Below are positions 24,438 to 35,653 of a DNA stretch of 64,000 nt, in pieces; positions within the stretch are counted from its first letter, which is position 1; each line of letters starts with the position of its first letter. A model generated the notes under the pieces. It saw only the letters and a program-made list of their open reading frames with translations. It was not told the origin of the DNA and did no database searches. Position numbers and translations under genes: made by a program. Origin of the DNA: Thermaceae bacterium (GTDB lineage: Bacteria > Deinococcota > Deinococci > Deinococcales > Marinithermaceae); the NCBI GenBank assembly GCA_027067955.1, contig JAMOUW010000001.1:1-64000 (forward strand), given 5' to 3'.

Positions 24438-25795
24438 CTTCGCCCCTCCTCACGCAGCGCCCCGCTAACGCGGAAGTTGGCCAGGCTGATACCGACGGTC
24501 AAAACGAAGATGACCAGGCTGATGGCCGCCCCCAGGCCGTAGGCCGACTGCCCCTCGGAGCGAAAAGCGGTCTTGTAGGCCCAGGAGATGAGGATGTCGG
24601 TCGCCTGAGCGGTCGAAAGCTGCCCCTCGACCGCCGGCCCGCCGCCGGTCAGCAGGTAGATGACATTGAAGTTGTTGAAGTTGAAGGCGAATGAAGCCAG
24701 CAGAATGGGCACGAAGGCGGTCTTGAGCAGCGGCAGGGTGATGAACTGGAAGGCGTCGAGGCCGCTGGCGCCGTCTACCTTGGCCGCCTCGTAGAGTTCG
24801 TCGGGGATGGTCGATAGCGCCCCCAGAGTGGCGGTCATCATGTAGGGAAAGCCCAGCCAGAGGTTGACCAGCAGCACCGCCACCTTGGCCCACAAGGGGT
24901 CGAGCAGCCAGGGAATCGGGTAGATGCCCAAAAGCCCCAAAAGCCGGTTGATGGCCCCGAACTGTTTGTTGAGGAGCGCCACCCACATCTGGATGCTAAT
25001 CACCCCGGGTAGCGCCCAGGAAATGATTAGCAGGGTCCGGTAGAGGTTGCGCAGTTTTAGTTCTTTGTTGTTGAGCAGCACGCCCAAGAGCAGGCCGACC
25101 AGCGCGGTCGAAAGCACGGTAAAAGCGGCGAAGACGACGTTCCAGACGAAGACCGGCCAGAGCGCCCGCGAGGCGTTCTTGAAGATGAAGACGAAGTTCT
25201 TGAAACCGACAAAGTGAAAAGCGTTGACCCGGTAGGCGTATTCGGGCTCAAAAGAAGGGGCTCGGTCGAGGGTCAGCGTTTTGCCCGCCCCGGCCACTAC
25301 CCGAAAGCGACCGCAGTGACCGCCGCCCACCAGCTCCAGCTCCTGACCGACGCAGCTTTCGCCGCAACCGAGCGATTCAACCGGGTCGGCGGCCAGAGTA
25401 ATGCGGGGGCCGACCACGGCGACGACGGCGGTCTCGGTGGACCTGTCGGGCAGACCGTTGCGCATTCCCGAGTAATCGGTAAAAGCCAGGTAGACGGTCA
25501 GGGCTATCGGATAGACGGTAAAGACCAGCAAAAAGACTATCGCCGGCAGCAGGTAGTACCAGTCGGTCAAAAAGGGGAAGGTGCGGGCCAGAAAGAAGAG
25601 GAAAGGCAACAAGAAGGCCGCCGAGGCGATCAGGATCAGCCAGTTCGGCACCCCCTCGGGCCGGCCGGCGGCTACGGCCGCCGTTTCCAGTACCCAAAAG
25701 AGCGCCGATCCCGCGGCAAAGGCAAACACGAGCGCGCCGCCCAAAAGGGTAATGGCGACCACGTAGCCGCGCAACCCCGGAGGATGACGGTACAA
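24434..25795 (-). CDS. malF: Maltose-type ABC transporter permease (MalF family)
   Basis: ELYEAAKVDGASGLDAFQFITLPLLKT EAA loop; overlaps malG start. Confidence 0.87.
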   Translation of the reverse strand: MYRHPPGLRGYVVAITLLGGALVFAFAAGSALFWVLETAAVAAGRPEGVPNWLILIASAAFLLPFLFFLARTFPFLTDWYYLLPAIVFLLVFTVYPIALTVYLAFTDYSGMRNGLPDRSTETAVVAVVGPRITLAADPVESLGCGESCVGQELELVGGGHCGRFRVVAGAGKTLTLDRAPSFEPEYAYRVNAFHFVGFKNFVFIFKNASRALWPVFVWNVVFAAFTVLSTALVGLLLGVLLNNKELKLRNLYRTLLIISWALPGVISIQMWVALLNKQFGAINRLLGLLGIYPIPWLLDPLWAKVAVLLVNLWLGFPYMMTATLGALSTIPDELYEAAKVDGASGLDAFQFITLPLLKTAFVPILLASFAFNFNNFNVIYLLTGGGPAVEGQLSTAQATDILISWAYKTAFRSEGQSAYGLGAAISLVIFVLTVGISLANFRVSGALREEGRR

Positions 25796-25806
25796 GAGAA
25801 GCTCCC

Positions 25807-25828
25807 GCCGGGAGCAGCCGCTCCCGGC
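25807..25828 (-). promoter_or_regulatory. malE-malF intergenic hairpin
   Basis: GCCGGGAGC-AGCC-GCTCCCGGC, 9-bp perfect stem, 4-nt loop, 8 nt downstream of the malE stop. Confidence 0.6.
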
Positions 25829-25835
25829 CCTTTTC

Positions 25836-27032
25836 TCACTCGCCCTTGATGGCCTTCATGATTTCAGCTGCCATGCCGTCGATAATCTCCCTGACGTTTG
25901 AACCGGCGTCCCGGATAATCAGGGAGAGCGCATTGCCCCAGGGGCTCCAGACCTTGCCCATCTCGGGAATGTTGGGCATCGGATCACCCAGGGCGATGGT
26001 GGTTGAAAACCCCTCGACGACCGGGTCGTCCCCCAGCTTTTCGAGCGCCGCCAGCGAAACCGGGATGCGACCGCCGGCCCTGTTGAAGGCTACCTGGTTC
26101 TCGGGGCGGACCAGCGTCTTGGCAAAGTTGACCGCCGCCACCTTGTTGTTCGAGTAGGCGTTAACGACGACGCCCTGAACGCCCACGAAGGGGCCCCAGG
26201 CCTTGCCGCCCGGAGGCGCCGGCAGCGGAGCGATGCCAAAGTTGAGACCGGCCTTCTTGTAGTCTCCCAGCGCCCAAGGACCGTTGAGAATCATAGCCAG
26301 GACGCCGTCCTTGAAGGCGCCGTCGGCCACGCCGTAGTCGACGCCCTCGGGAATCAGCTCGTACTTGTAGCGCAGGTCTTTGATGAACTGGCCCGCCTTA
26401 TAGCCCGGCTCGCCGCCGAGGCCCAGGTCGTAGGGGTTGAGGCTGCCGTCGGCGTTCTTACCGAAAACATAGCCCCCGTAGGCCTTGAACCAGCCGTAGT
26501 TGAAGTAGGGGTTACCGAGGTCGTAGAGGAAGCCAAAGGTGTCTCCGGTGGTGTACTTCTGGGCCAGGGCCAAGAACTCGTCCCAGGTGGCGGGCGGGGT
26601 CTTGACCATGTCCTTGTTGTAGATCAGTGCCACCGACTCAGCATTCATCGGCAGGCCAAAGAGCCTTCCTCCGAAGCTGAAAGCGTCAACCGCTACCGGC
26701 ATCAAACCGGAAAGGTAGTCGCTGGTGGCGTATTTTCCAACGGGCTCGAGCACACCTGTAGCCGCCATCTCCCCTACCCAGTCATGGGGCACGGTAACCA
26801 CCAGGTCCGCCGCCTCACCCTGGGGCGCCCCCAGGATGAACTTTTGCTTGATGTCGTTGAAGGGAACCTCGACCACCTGGACTTTGACACCGGTCGCCTT
26901 TTCGTAGCGCTGTGCCTGGGTCTTGAGGAATTCGAGCTCGGGGCCGCCGAAATGGGTCCAAACGGTAATTTCTCCCGCCGCCGCAGCCAAGCCAACCACC
27001 AGCACCAGGGCCGCCATCAATAGCTTCTTCAT
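25836..27032 (-). CDS. malE: Maltose/maltodextrin-binding protein (MalE-like)
   Basis: Signal peptide MKKLLMAALVLVVGLAAAAG then EITVWTHFGGPELEFLKTQAQRYEKATGVKVQVVEVPF; ORF extends to 27113. Confidence 0.9.
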   Translation of the reverse strand: MKKLLMAALVLVVGLAAAAGEITVWTHFGGPELEFLKTQAQRYEKATGVKVQVVEVPFNDIKQKFILGAPQGEAADLVVTVPHDWVGEMAATGVLEPVGKYATSDYLSGLMPVAVDAFSFGGRLFGLPMNAESVALIYNKDMVKTPPATWDEFLALAQKYTTGDTFGFLYDLGNPYFNYGWFKAYGGYVFGKNADGSLNPYDLGLGGEPGYKAGQFIKDLRYKYELIPEGVDYGVADGAFKDGVLAMILNGPWALGDYKKAGLNFGIAPLPAPPGGKAWGPFVGVQGVVVNAYSNNKVAAVNFAKTLVRPENQVAFNRAGGRIPVSLAALEKLGDDPVVEGFSTTIALGDPMPNIPEMGKVWSPWGNALSLIIRDAGSNVREIIDGMAAEIMKAIKGE

Positions 27033-27243
27033 ACGACACCTCCCGTCGCACCATACCAACTCGCGGTAGCGCCGACGTACAGCGTTACCGCCATTTACCG
27101 CTCCTGGTTTCATCTTAGCAGGGCTGAACCAGGTCCACGTTCACAAAGCATCTTCGACTCCTCCTTGCAACCATAGCGGCCCGCTGCGTTCCCGCGCGCT
27201 AAAATCTCGTTTTCTGCCCGCCAGCCCGCGGTATGATGCGCTC

Positions 27244-27558
27244 GTGGAAGCCCTGCAGCCCTACATCGGTCAGATAACCTTCGGGGGGCTCGCTGGATTC
27301 GTGGCCGGTTACGCCTTAAAAAAAGTAAGCAAGCTGGCCGCCCTGGTTTTGGGGCTTTTTTTCATTGGTCTGCAGGTAATGGCTTATTACGGCTTTATAG
27401 AAATCGATTGGACGCGTATACAGGCGAGTGTGGACCCGCTCCTGGAGGAGGACCGGCTGCGCACCCTGTGGCAACGACTGCTCGACGTGCTCACCTATAA
27501 CGCGCCCTTTGCCGGAGGCTTCGTTACAGGTCTGGTGCTGGGATTGAAAAGGGGCTAA
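27244..27558 (+). CDS. FUN14 family membrane protein
   Basis: GQITFGGLAGFVAGYALKKVSKLAALVLGLFFIGLQVMAYYGFIEIDW; GTG start. Confidence 0.8.
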   Translation: MEALQPYIGQITFGGLAGFVAGYALKKVSKLAALVLGLFFIGLQVMAYYGFIEIDWTRIQASVDPLLEEDRLRTLWQRLLDVLTYNAPFAGGFVTGLVLGLKRG

Positions 27559-27712
27559 CGGCGGCATACACCCGGCTTTATTCTTCCACCAACCTGCAAC
27601 ATCCCGGAGTCATCCCGGTTGATCCGGGGCGGTAATTGTAACCACATTTACGATTCCCTCACCGACCTCGGTTAGGCTGAGTAAGCTTCGGTACAGCCGA
27701 AGGGAGGAATGC

Positions 27713-28183
27713 ATGAGCGCAAGCAAAGACAAAGTGGTCACTATTGCCTATACCCTTACCGTTGACGGCGAAACCGTCGATCAGGGCGAGCTGGCCTACA
27801 TCCACGGACACCAGCAGATAATCCCCGGCCTCGAAAAGGAAATCGAGGGCCGTGAAGCGGGCGAATCATTCGAGGTAACCATCGCCCCGGAAGACGCCTA
27901 CGGCGAGCGCAACGAGGAAGGTGTGCAGGTGGTGCCCCGCTCAGCTTTCCCGGAAGACGCCGACGTCGCCGTAGGGGAGCAGTTCTATGCCCAGGACGAA
28001 CAGGGCAATCCTCTGCCCCTCACCGTAACAAGGGTGGAAGGAGAAGACGTTACCGTAGACTTCAACCATCCTCTGGCCGGTAAGACCCTGAACTTCGCCG
28101 TTGAAATCAAGGACGTGCGCGACGCCGATCCGGAAGAGCTCGCCCACGGACACGTGCACGGCCCCGGCGGACACCACCACTGA
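27713..28183 (+). CDS. slyD: FKBP-type peptidyl-prolyl isomerase SlyD
   Basis: VTIAYTLTVDGETVDQG..., YIHGHQQIIPGLEKEIEG, DFNHPLAGKTLNF, His-rich C-terminus HGHVHGPGGHHH. Confidence 0.95.
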   Translation: MSASKDKVVTIAYTLTVDGETVDQGELAYIHGHQQIIPGLEKEIEGREAGESFEVTIAPEDAYGERNEEGVQVVPRSAFPEDADVAVGEQFYAQDEQGNPLPLTVTRVEGEDVTVDFNHPLAGKTLNFAVEIKDVRDADPEELAHGHVHGPGGHHH

Positions 28184-28190
28184 ATAACCT

Positions 28191-28236
28191 GCCAAGCGCA
28201 AGACCCTCGGCGTCAACCGGGGGTCTTGCGCTTGGC
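28191..28236. terminator. Large hairpin after slyD (terminator or processing site)
   Basis: 16-bp perfect stem GCCAAGCGCAAGACCC / GGGTCTTGCGCTTGGC with 14-nt loop; no U-tract on either side. Confidence 0.55.
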
Positions 28237-28407
28237 TCCCCGGCCTTCCTGAGCGCACCCAACTACAGGCAACAGGCGGCGGATCAGCACATCCTCACAC
28301 TCCCTCCCTGCCGCGCCGGGGCTTGCTGCACCGGCGCGCGCGAAAAATTTCCCGCTACAGTCCCCGGCCTTACGGTAAACATCCCGGCTGCGCCGTAAAA
28401 TGCGGGC

Positions 28408-29991
<1,584 letters not shown>

Positions 29992-30050
29992 GGTCTTACC
30001 TCCGCTTCTCCGGCAGTATTATAGACCGAAACCAAGGCTTCGTACCGGAC

Positions 30051-31145
30051 CTAACCGAAGCGAACCGGGTCGTTGCCGCGGAAAACATGCACGTGAACAC
30101 CCTCCGCATGCAGCAGGCCGCGCCGCTGCTGCAATCTGACCATACCCTCGGTGCGGCCCCAGACCGGACGCCCCTTTTCCCCGGGGCGCAGGAAGAACCC
30201 CTCGGGAAAAGCGAGCAGGTGCACCCTGGCTGCCCGGGCGCGCGCGGCCAGGGCTCCCTCGATCACCGCCGGCGGAGCTTCCTGGGTGAGCACTATCAGG
30301 TTCACGCCGGGAGGCGGCAACGGCGGGGCGCTTGCCGCCTCCACGGACTCGAGCCGGGCTAGCGCCGCCAGCATGGTGCGTAACGCCTCGAGACCGCGGG
30401 CCGGCTCCTGCTTAAAACCCGGATAAGCCAGACCCACCGAAAGCCCCATGTCCATCCAGCGCACGGCCAGGCTGGCGGCCAGCTCCGCCATGTGGTCTAG
30501 GTACACTTCGCTGCCCCGGGGATCGATGTAAATCCATACTCCGGTGGCCCGCACCCAGGAGAACTCGCGCACCATCAACTCTCCCCTGCGGGCGGTTGCC
30601 TTCCAGTGGATACGACGCAGTGCATCGCCAGGACGGTACTCGCGGGCGCCGCGGTAGCGGCTCGCATCCTCCAGTCCCACCCGGGGCGACTCGGGCCCCT
30701 CGGCCAGCAGGGTGAGAGCCAGCTCCGGGGGGAGCTGCTCCCAGAAGCGCGGGTATACGTAAATCCGGCCGGTTTCCCCATCGAGCCGCACCTCGCGCTC
30801 AAAAACACCCAGTACGTCACGAACGAAAAGACGGGCGCCGGGCAGTGCAAACTCGCCGCGGCGGCGCGGCTCTATGCCTGCAGAAAGACGCACGCTGACG
30901 CGACCCCATCCCAGACCTGCCGCCTGGAGGCCGCTGAACCCCAAGCGCGGAGCCGCCTTCCACTCAAGCCGCCATATTCCCGGTAGCGGAAGATAAAACT
31001 CCGCCTCCAGCTCCAGCGGTCTTTCCCGGCCCGCCGCCCCGTGGGGTCGGGTGGTGCGCACCCGCTGCCCGCCGGTGCCAAAGCCGGGCAGGACCACAAG
31101 AAGCACCAAAACGGCCAGGGCAACTAACAGCAAGGCAGCGCTCAA
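30051..31145 (-). CDS. DUF58 domain protein
   Basis: REYRPGDALRRIHWKATARRGELMVREF DUF58 signature; next to MoxR. Confidence 0.9.
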   Translation of the reverse strand: MSAALLLVALAVLVLLVVLPGFGTGGQRVRTTRPHGAAGRERPLELEAEFYLPLPGIWRLEWKAAPRLGFSGLQAAGLGWGRVSVRLSAGIEPRRRGEFALPGARLFVRDVLGVFEREVRLDGETGRIYVYPRFWEQLPPELALTLLAEGPESPRVGLEDASRYRGAREYRPGDALRRIHWKATARRGELMVREFSWVRATGVWIYIDPRGSEVYLDHMAELAASLAVRWMDMGLSVGLAYPGFKQEPARGLEALRTMLAALARLESVEAASAPPLPPPGVNLIVLTQEAPPAVIEGALAARARAARVHLLAFPEGFFLRPGEKGRPVWGRTEGMVRLQQRRGLLHAEGVHVHVFRGNDPVRFG

Positions 31146-32077
31146 CCCAGCTCCTCCGTGGGCACGGCAACCTCGGCGAGCGCCCGCGCGACCACCGTCG
31201 CAGCGCCCCCGCCTTCTATCCGCACCTCGGGGCGCACGATTATCCGGTGCTCCAGAACCGGGAGAGCAGCCTGCTTTATGTCGTCGGGAAGCACGTATTC
31301 GCGACCAGCCAGCGCCGCCAGCGCCAGCGCGGTCCGCTGCAGGGCCAGCGCCGCACGCGGGCTCGCCCCCAGGGAGACGTCGGGATCCGTGCGGGTCGCG
31401 CGCACCAGCAAAACGACGTAGCGGGCCAGCTCCTCTTCCAGCCGTACCTCTGCCAGCCGGTGCTGCATTTCCCGCACCTCGCTCGCATCGGAAACGGGCT
31501 CGATTGCTTCGATCGGATGTCGCCCGCGCAACCTCTCCAGCATCCGCACCTCTTCATCGGCGTCCGGATAACCGAGCCGCAGACGCAGCAAAAAGCGATC
31601 CAGCTGCGCCTCGGGAAGCGGGAAGGTGCCGTCCATCTCGATCGGATTCTGGGTGGCCACGACAAAAAACGGGGGTCGGAGGGGACGGGTCTCGCCGTCT
31701 ACTGTCACCTGCCCCTCGGCCATTGCCTCGAGCAGCGCCGCCTGGGTCTTGGGGGTGGCGCGGTTAATCTCGTCCGCCAGCAGAACCTGGGTGAACACCG
31801 GCCCGGGCACGAAGCGAAAATCCCCATCCCGCCAGACATTGACCCCGGTCAGGTCGCTGGGGAGCAGGTCCGGGGTGAACTGCACCCGCTTGAAACCGAG
31901 GCCCAGGCTGGTCGCCAGCGCCCGCGCCAGCGTGGTCTTGCCGGTTCCGGGCACGTCCTCGAGCAGTACGTGACCTCCAGCCAGAACCCCGGCCATCATG
32001 AGCCGCAAAGGCTCCTCCTGGCCCACCATCACCCGCTCTACGTTCTGCGCTACTCGCGCGTACCATGCTTCGATCAC
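31142..32077 (-). CDS. MoxR-family AAA ATPase
   Basis: GHVLLEDVPGTGKTTLARALATSL, DEINRATPKTQAALLEAMAEGQVTVDG, ATQNPIEMDGTFPLPEAQLDRFL. Confidence 0.95.
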   Translation of the reverse strand: MIEAWYARVAQNVERVMVGQEEPLRLMMAGVLAGGHVLLEDVPGTGKTTLARALATSLGLGFKRVQFTPDLLPSDLTGVNVWRDGDFRFVPGPVFTQVLLADEINRATPKTQAALLEAMAEGQVTVDGETRPLRPPFFVVATQNPIEMDGTFPLPEAQLDRFLLRLRLGYPDADEEVRMLERLRGRHPIEAIEPVSDASEVREMQHRLAEVRLEEELARYVVLLVRATRTDPDVSLGASPRAALALQRTALALAALAGREYVLPDDIKQAALPVLEHRIIVRPEVRIEGGGAATVVARALAEVAVPTEELG

Positions 32078-33477
32078 GGCTGCTCCTCCTCTTCCCCGCT
32101 CTTTTCAATTTCCGCCTGAATATGCCGCAGACTGGCCTCGGCGCGGGCGGCTTCGGCGTCATCCGCCAAACCCCCGTAGCGAACCGGCTCGTACAAACCG
32201 GTAAGCTCCCGCACCGCAACGGCCAGGCGCGGCCGCCGTAAGGCAATACGCGCAGCGTATTCCTGGGGGGTTTCACTCGTCCGCTTCGGCAGCTCCCCGC
32301 GCATCAGTAGTAGGAACGCCCGGTAGGCCGCGCGCACCCTCCCCGCATGGTGCGCACTGCGCCGATCGGTACGCACTTCCCCGCCTTGTGCAAGGGGAGC
32401 AACCGCGCCGGCATGCGAAAGCCGCCACAGCAAATAACCGAGACCAACGAGAACAACCAGCAAGAACAAGACCCCCAGCACCAGCGAACCCCCCACGGTC
32501 CAGCCGGCCCAGTCCAGCACCCGGGGAACGGTGTCATGAAGCGCGCTCGCTCCCGCGCCTCCCGTGGCCTGCGTGGCAGGAAACGCCGCCGCATCCCCGC
32601 CGCCCGTGCCCTCGCCCCGGAACAACAGCTGGTACCACAAGACCCAGAAAAACGCTCCGGATAACACCAGAATCCCCAGCAACAGTGCCCGGTAAGCGTT
32701 TCCGGCCCGCTGCCCGGGCACCTTGAATATCAACCAGAGCAAGCGGGTAAGGACCATGATGAGTAATAAGGCCACAATCGCCGAAAGTACCGTCGCGTAA
32801 TCCGAGAGAGCGTTCACCCATGGTGGAAGCCGGGCCGGCCGCACCTTTTTGCCGGCGTTCGCTCCGGCGCCCGTGACGTGCCCGCCCTCGCCCGCACCCG
32901 GCGGGTTCGCCACTTGCGAAACCGGGGCCGGGGCGGAGACGACCTCCGCCCCGGCCCTGCCCGGCGGCGCCGGGCGCCAGCCCGATGCAACGAGCGCGCC
33001 GGCGATGAAAAGCAGGATCAGGGACGTCGCCAGCAGTGCCCGCGGGGATATCTGGAAGCGCACGCCGCGCTCGAGTGCCCGCTGGCTGCTCCTGACCAGG
33101 TTCCAGTAAACCCAGGCTACGAGCCCCAGCCCCAGCACTACCGCATCGGGGCGCAGTGCGAAGGCCCACAAGAACAGTGGCAACGGCGCCCAGCGGCTCC
33201 CGTTCGCCGCCAGCGAAGCGGCAAAGCTCCATGACAGCAGGCCCGAAGCAAGTCTGCCGGCCACCGCAAAGCGGGCAACGAGATCGGGGAAGGACGCGGG
33301 CTCGAGGCGAAGGCCCCAGAACAGGTAGAGGGCGAAAAGCGGCGCCCCCCACGCCAGCTCCCCCCGCCACCGGCGCAGAAGCACCCACAACAACAGATAC
33401 GCAAACGCGCCCGGCCAGAGCGCGGGCGGCAGCGCGATCAGAAAGACTACAGCGGCGACGGGAAGCAACGCCTTCAC
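32074..33477 (-). CDS. DUF4129 domain membrane protein
   Basis: Multiple TM segments and C-terminal RAAYRAFLLLMRGELPKRTSETPQEYAARIA. Confidence 0.75.
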   Translation of the reverse strand: MKALLPVAAVVFLIALPPALWPGAFAYLLLWVLLRRWRGELAWGAPLFALYLFWGLRLEPASFPDLVARFAVAGRLASGLLSWSFAASLAANGSRWAPLPLFLWAFALRPDAVVLGLGLVAWVYWNLVRSSQRALERGVRFQISPRALLATSLILLFIAGALVASGWRPAPPGRAGAEVVSAPAPVSQVANPPGAGEGGHVTGAGANAGKKVRPARLPPWVNALSDYATVLSAIVALLLIMVLTRLLWLIFKVPGQRAGNAYRALLLGILVLSGAFFWVLWYQLLFRGEGTGGGDAAAFPATQATGGAGASALHDTVPRVLDWAGWTVGGSLVLGVLFLLVVLVGLGYLLWRLSHAGAVAPLAQGGEVRTDRRSAHHAGRVRAAYRAFLLLMRGELPKRTSETPQEYAARIALRRPRLAVAVRELTGLYEPVRYGGLADDAEAARAEASLRHIQAEIEKSGEEEEQP

Positions 33478-33908
33478 CCGGCCAGTATAAGTACATTTTC
33501 TAGCGGCTCCATTAAAGCCCGGCTAACCGGCGGTGGAAACCGCCTTCATCCAGTGTCGCGGCACTGGAACGGCTACGGAAAATCACCGGCGCCATAATAA
33601 ATAATTGAGCCCGGATCGCCCGCCACCCGCGCTGTCAACCGGCTTCGGAACACCCCACCGGGTACGCGCGTTTTAGGAAAGTACACTCCCCGCATGCAGG
33701 GGGTCGCTCGCGGTCAAAATATCCGGCGGGGACGGTGAATACGCGAATTCGCACCCGCCGCGAACGCGGGCCGGTGCCGGCCCGCTTAAGCCGCATCCCC
33801 TCAGGCGAGATTGGAGACTGCTCCGCAACAAAACGACAAGCCTGGCCCGCGCGCCCCGGAGGAAGCCCGCCCGCAAGCGGTGCAGTTTATAGCGCTACCG
33901 ACGAAAAT

Positions 33909-34295
33909 CTATGACGGCTCCGACAACCCGCCCTCTCGTTTTTTCAGGTGCTCCTTGAGCAGGGTGCGCACGTCGCCCCCGTAGCGCACCTCGTCCGCCC
34001 CCACCGAGTCCGCCAGCGCCTCCGGCACCGGATCCGCTATTTCCAGATCGTCCCGGGCGCGCTCCAGCTCCTCGCTGTAGCTGTAGGCTAGCTCCACCGC
34101 CAACACCCCCGGAACCCCTTCTATGGTGCGGAAAACGGCCATTTCGGTGGCGGTGTCATCAGCCTCCACCACTACGACGATCTTGCTTTCGCCGTCGTGG
34201 GTATAAACCTCAGCCCAAGGAGCCTCCTCCAGCACCACCAGCACTTCAGCGAACTTCTCAGGGTCAGCACGCACCACGAGGCCGGAAATGTTCAT
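33909..34295 (-). CDS. napD: NapD-family chaperone
   Basis: MNISGLVVRADPEKFAEVLVVLEEAPWAEVYTHDGESKIVVVVE; last gene of the nap operon. Confidence 0.8.
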   Translation of the reverse strand: MNISGLVVRADPEKFAEVLVVLEEAPWAEVYTHDGESKIVVVVEADDTATEMAVFRTIEGVPGVLAVELAYSYSEELERARDDLEIADPVPEALADSVGADEVRYGGDVRTLLKEHLKKREGGLSEPS

Positions 34296-35206
34296 TCGCG
34301 CCACCTCCAGCACCAAACCTTACCCTGTTCACTGGCCAGCAACAGGCAGTCCCCGCCCCAGAACATGATCCGGTCCACGCCAGCGAAGCCCTCACGGCGC
34401 AGCACTTCCCGGCGCGCCTCGATGTCCACCATGCGCAGCGTGCCCGCCTCATCGTAGGTGTAGGCCGCCAGTTTTTCGGCGGCATCCAGGGCGACGGCGT
34501 AGACGAAGAACTCCGCCCGCATGGCCAGGTCCACGCCCTTCTCGACGTCTATGGCCGCAGCGCGGCGGTCGCGACCGCCTGACAAAAGCCAGCGCTCTCC
34601 CAGGTCGAGCGCCATGACCTTGTCCCGGTGCTGGGCGCTTTGCAGCACGATCTTGCCGGCGTCCAGATCCACTACGGTGACCAAACCGCCCTCGTCGCCC
34701 ACCGCCAGCCGCCGGCCGCGCATATCGGCCGCGCCAACGGCACTTCCGGTCACCTGCAGGCGCCGCGTAATCTTGCCGGCGGAGTCGACCCATACCACCT
34801 CGCCGTCAAGGAGCACCAGAACGTACTCCGCTTCGCCGTAGAACCAGGCGTTGACGACCGGCAGCTCCAGGCTTTCGGGAACCACCACCTCGGGTCGCCC
34901 GCCGCTACGCAGCAGCTCGACCACGCGGAAACCGCTAGGGCCCTCACGGACCCAGAGCAAAACGTCCTTGCGCACGTCCAGCGCATAAAGCTTGGGCTGG
35001 TCGGAACCGGTCACCCGTTTTACCGGATCGAGCCGCCATATCTCCTGTATCTCGTCTTTTTCCGGGAAATAGCGCAGCACCCGCCCGTCCTCGGTGCCCA
35101 GGTACACCGCGGTATCCCCGGCCACCCAGGCGCTCACGGCGGCGTCCAACTGCACCGCCCAGGCAAGGCCCCAGAGCGCCGCTCCCAGCAATACTAAGCG
35201 GACCAC
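34292..35206 (-). CDS. napL: NapL-like WD40-type beta-propeller protein
   Basis: WD40-like repeats (AQHRDKVMALDLGERWLLSGGRDRRAAAIDVE); position between napF and napD; GTG start. Confidence 0.75.
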   Translation of the reverse strand: MVRLVLLGAALWGLAWAVQLDAAVSAWVAGDTAVYLGTEDGRVLRYFPEKDEIQEIWRLDPVKRVTGSDQPKLYALDVRKDVLLWVREGPSGFRVVELLRSGGRPEVVVPESLELPVVNAWFYGEAEYVLVLLDGEVVWVDSAGKITRRLQVTGSAVGAADMRGRRLAVGDEGGLVTVVDLDAGKIVLQSAQHRDKVMALDLGERWLLSGGRDRRAAAIDVEKGVDLAMRAEFFVYAVALDAAEKLAAYTYDEAGTLRMVDIEARREVLRREGFAGVDRIMFWGGDCLLLASEQGKVWCWRWRE

Positions 35207-35652
35207 GCCACCGCCTCCACCGGGCAGACGGAAATACAGAGCCCGCAACCGGTACACGTTTCTGTAATCTTTGGTCGCATCATCCCTTCAAAGACTACCG
35301 CATCCTCGCTGCACGCCTGCTTGCAGGCTACGCAGACCACCCCCTGGTGCGCCAGACATGAAGCGGTGTCGATCCACACCCGGGCCAGCGGGCTGCGCCC
35401 CTCGGTAAGCACGCCTCTGTCGCAGGCTTCCAGGCACGCAGCGCAAAAGGTGCATCCGGCTCGCTGAAAATCGAGATAGGGGATCCCTTCGGCATCACGC
35501 ACCAGTACGCCGGTCTCGCCAGCGCAGGCGGTTTGGCAGTGGCCGCTGCAGCTTACGCAGGGCGCAAAATCGGTGTCCTTATCGGCATAAGGGGGAAGCA
35601 CGCGCCTCCCCGATCCCGGGGCAAACCTGGTCAGGAAGGCGCGTCTGTTCAA
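35194..35652 (-). CDS. napF: Ferredoxin-type protein NapF
   Basis: 4Fe-4S motifs CVSCSGHCQTAC, CTFCAACLEAC, CVACKQAC, CTGCGLCISVCP; N-terminal NRRAFLTRFAP; TTG start inferred. Confidence 0.85.
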   Translation of the reverse strand: MNRRAFLTRFAPGSGRRVLPPYADKDTDFAPCVSCSGHCQTACAGETGVLVRDAEGIPYLDFQRAGCTFCAACLEACDRGVLTEGRSPLARVWIDTASCLAHQGVVCVACKQACSEDAVVFEGMMRPKITETCTGCGLCISVCPVEAVAWSA

Positions 35653-35653
35653 G

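Noticed and set aside
32534-33496. 320-aa minus-strand ORF overlapping the DUF4129 gene in another frame
   Set aside because: Gly/Arg/Ala-rich alternate-frame translation with no domain
33700-33890. Possible tRNA-like or riboswitch structure
   Set aside because: No T-arm GGTTCRANTCC motif and no match to riboswitch cores I know; kept only as an unassigned intergenic finding
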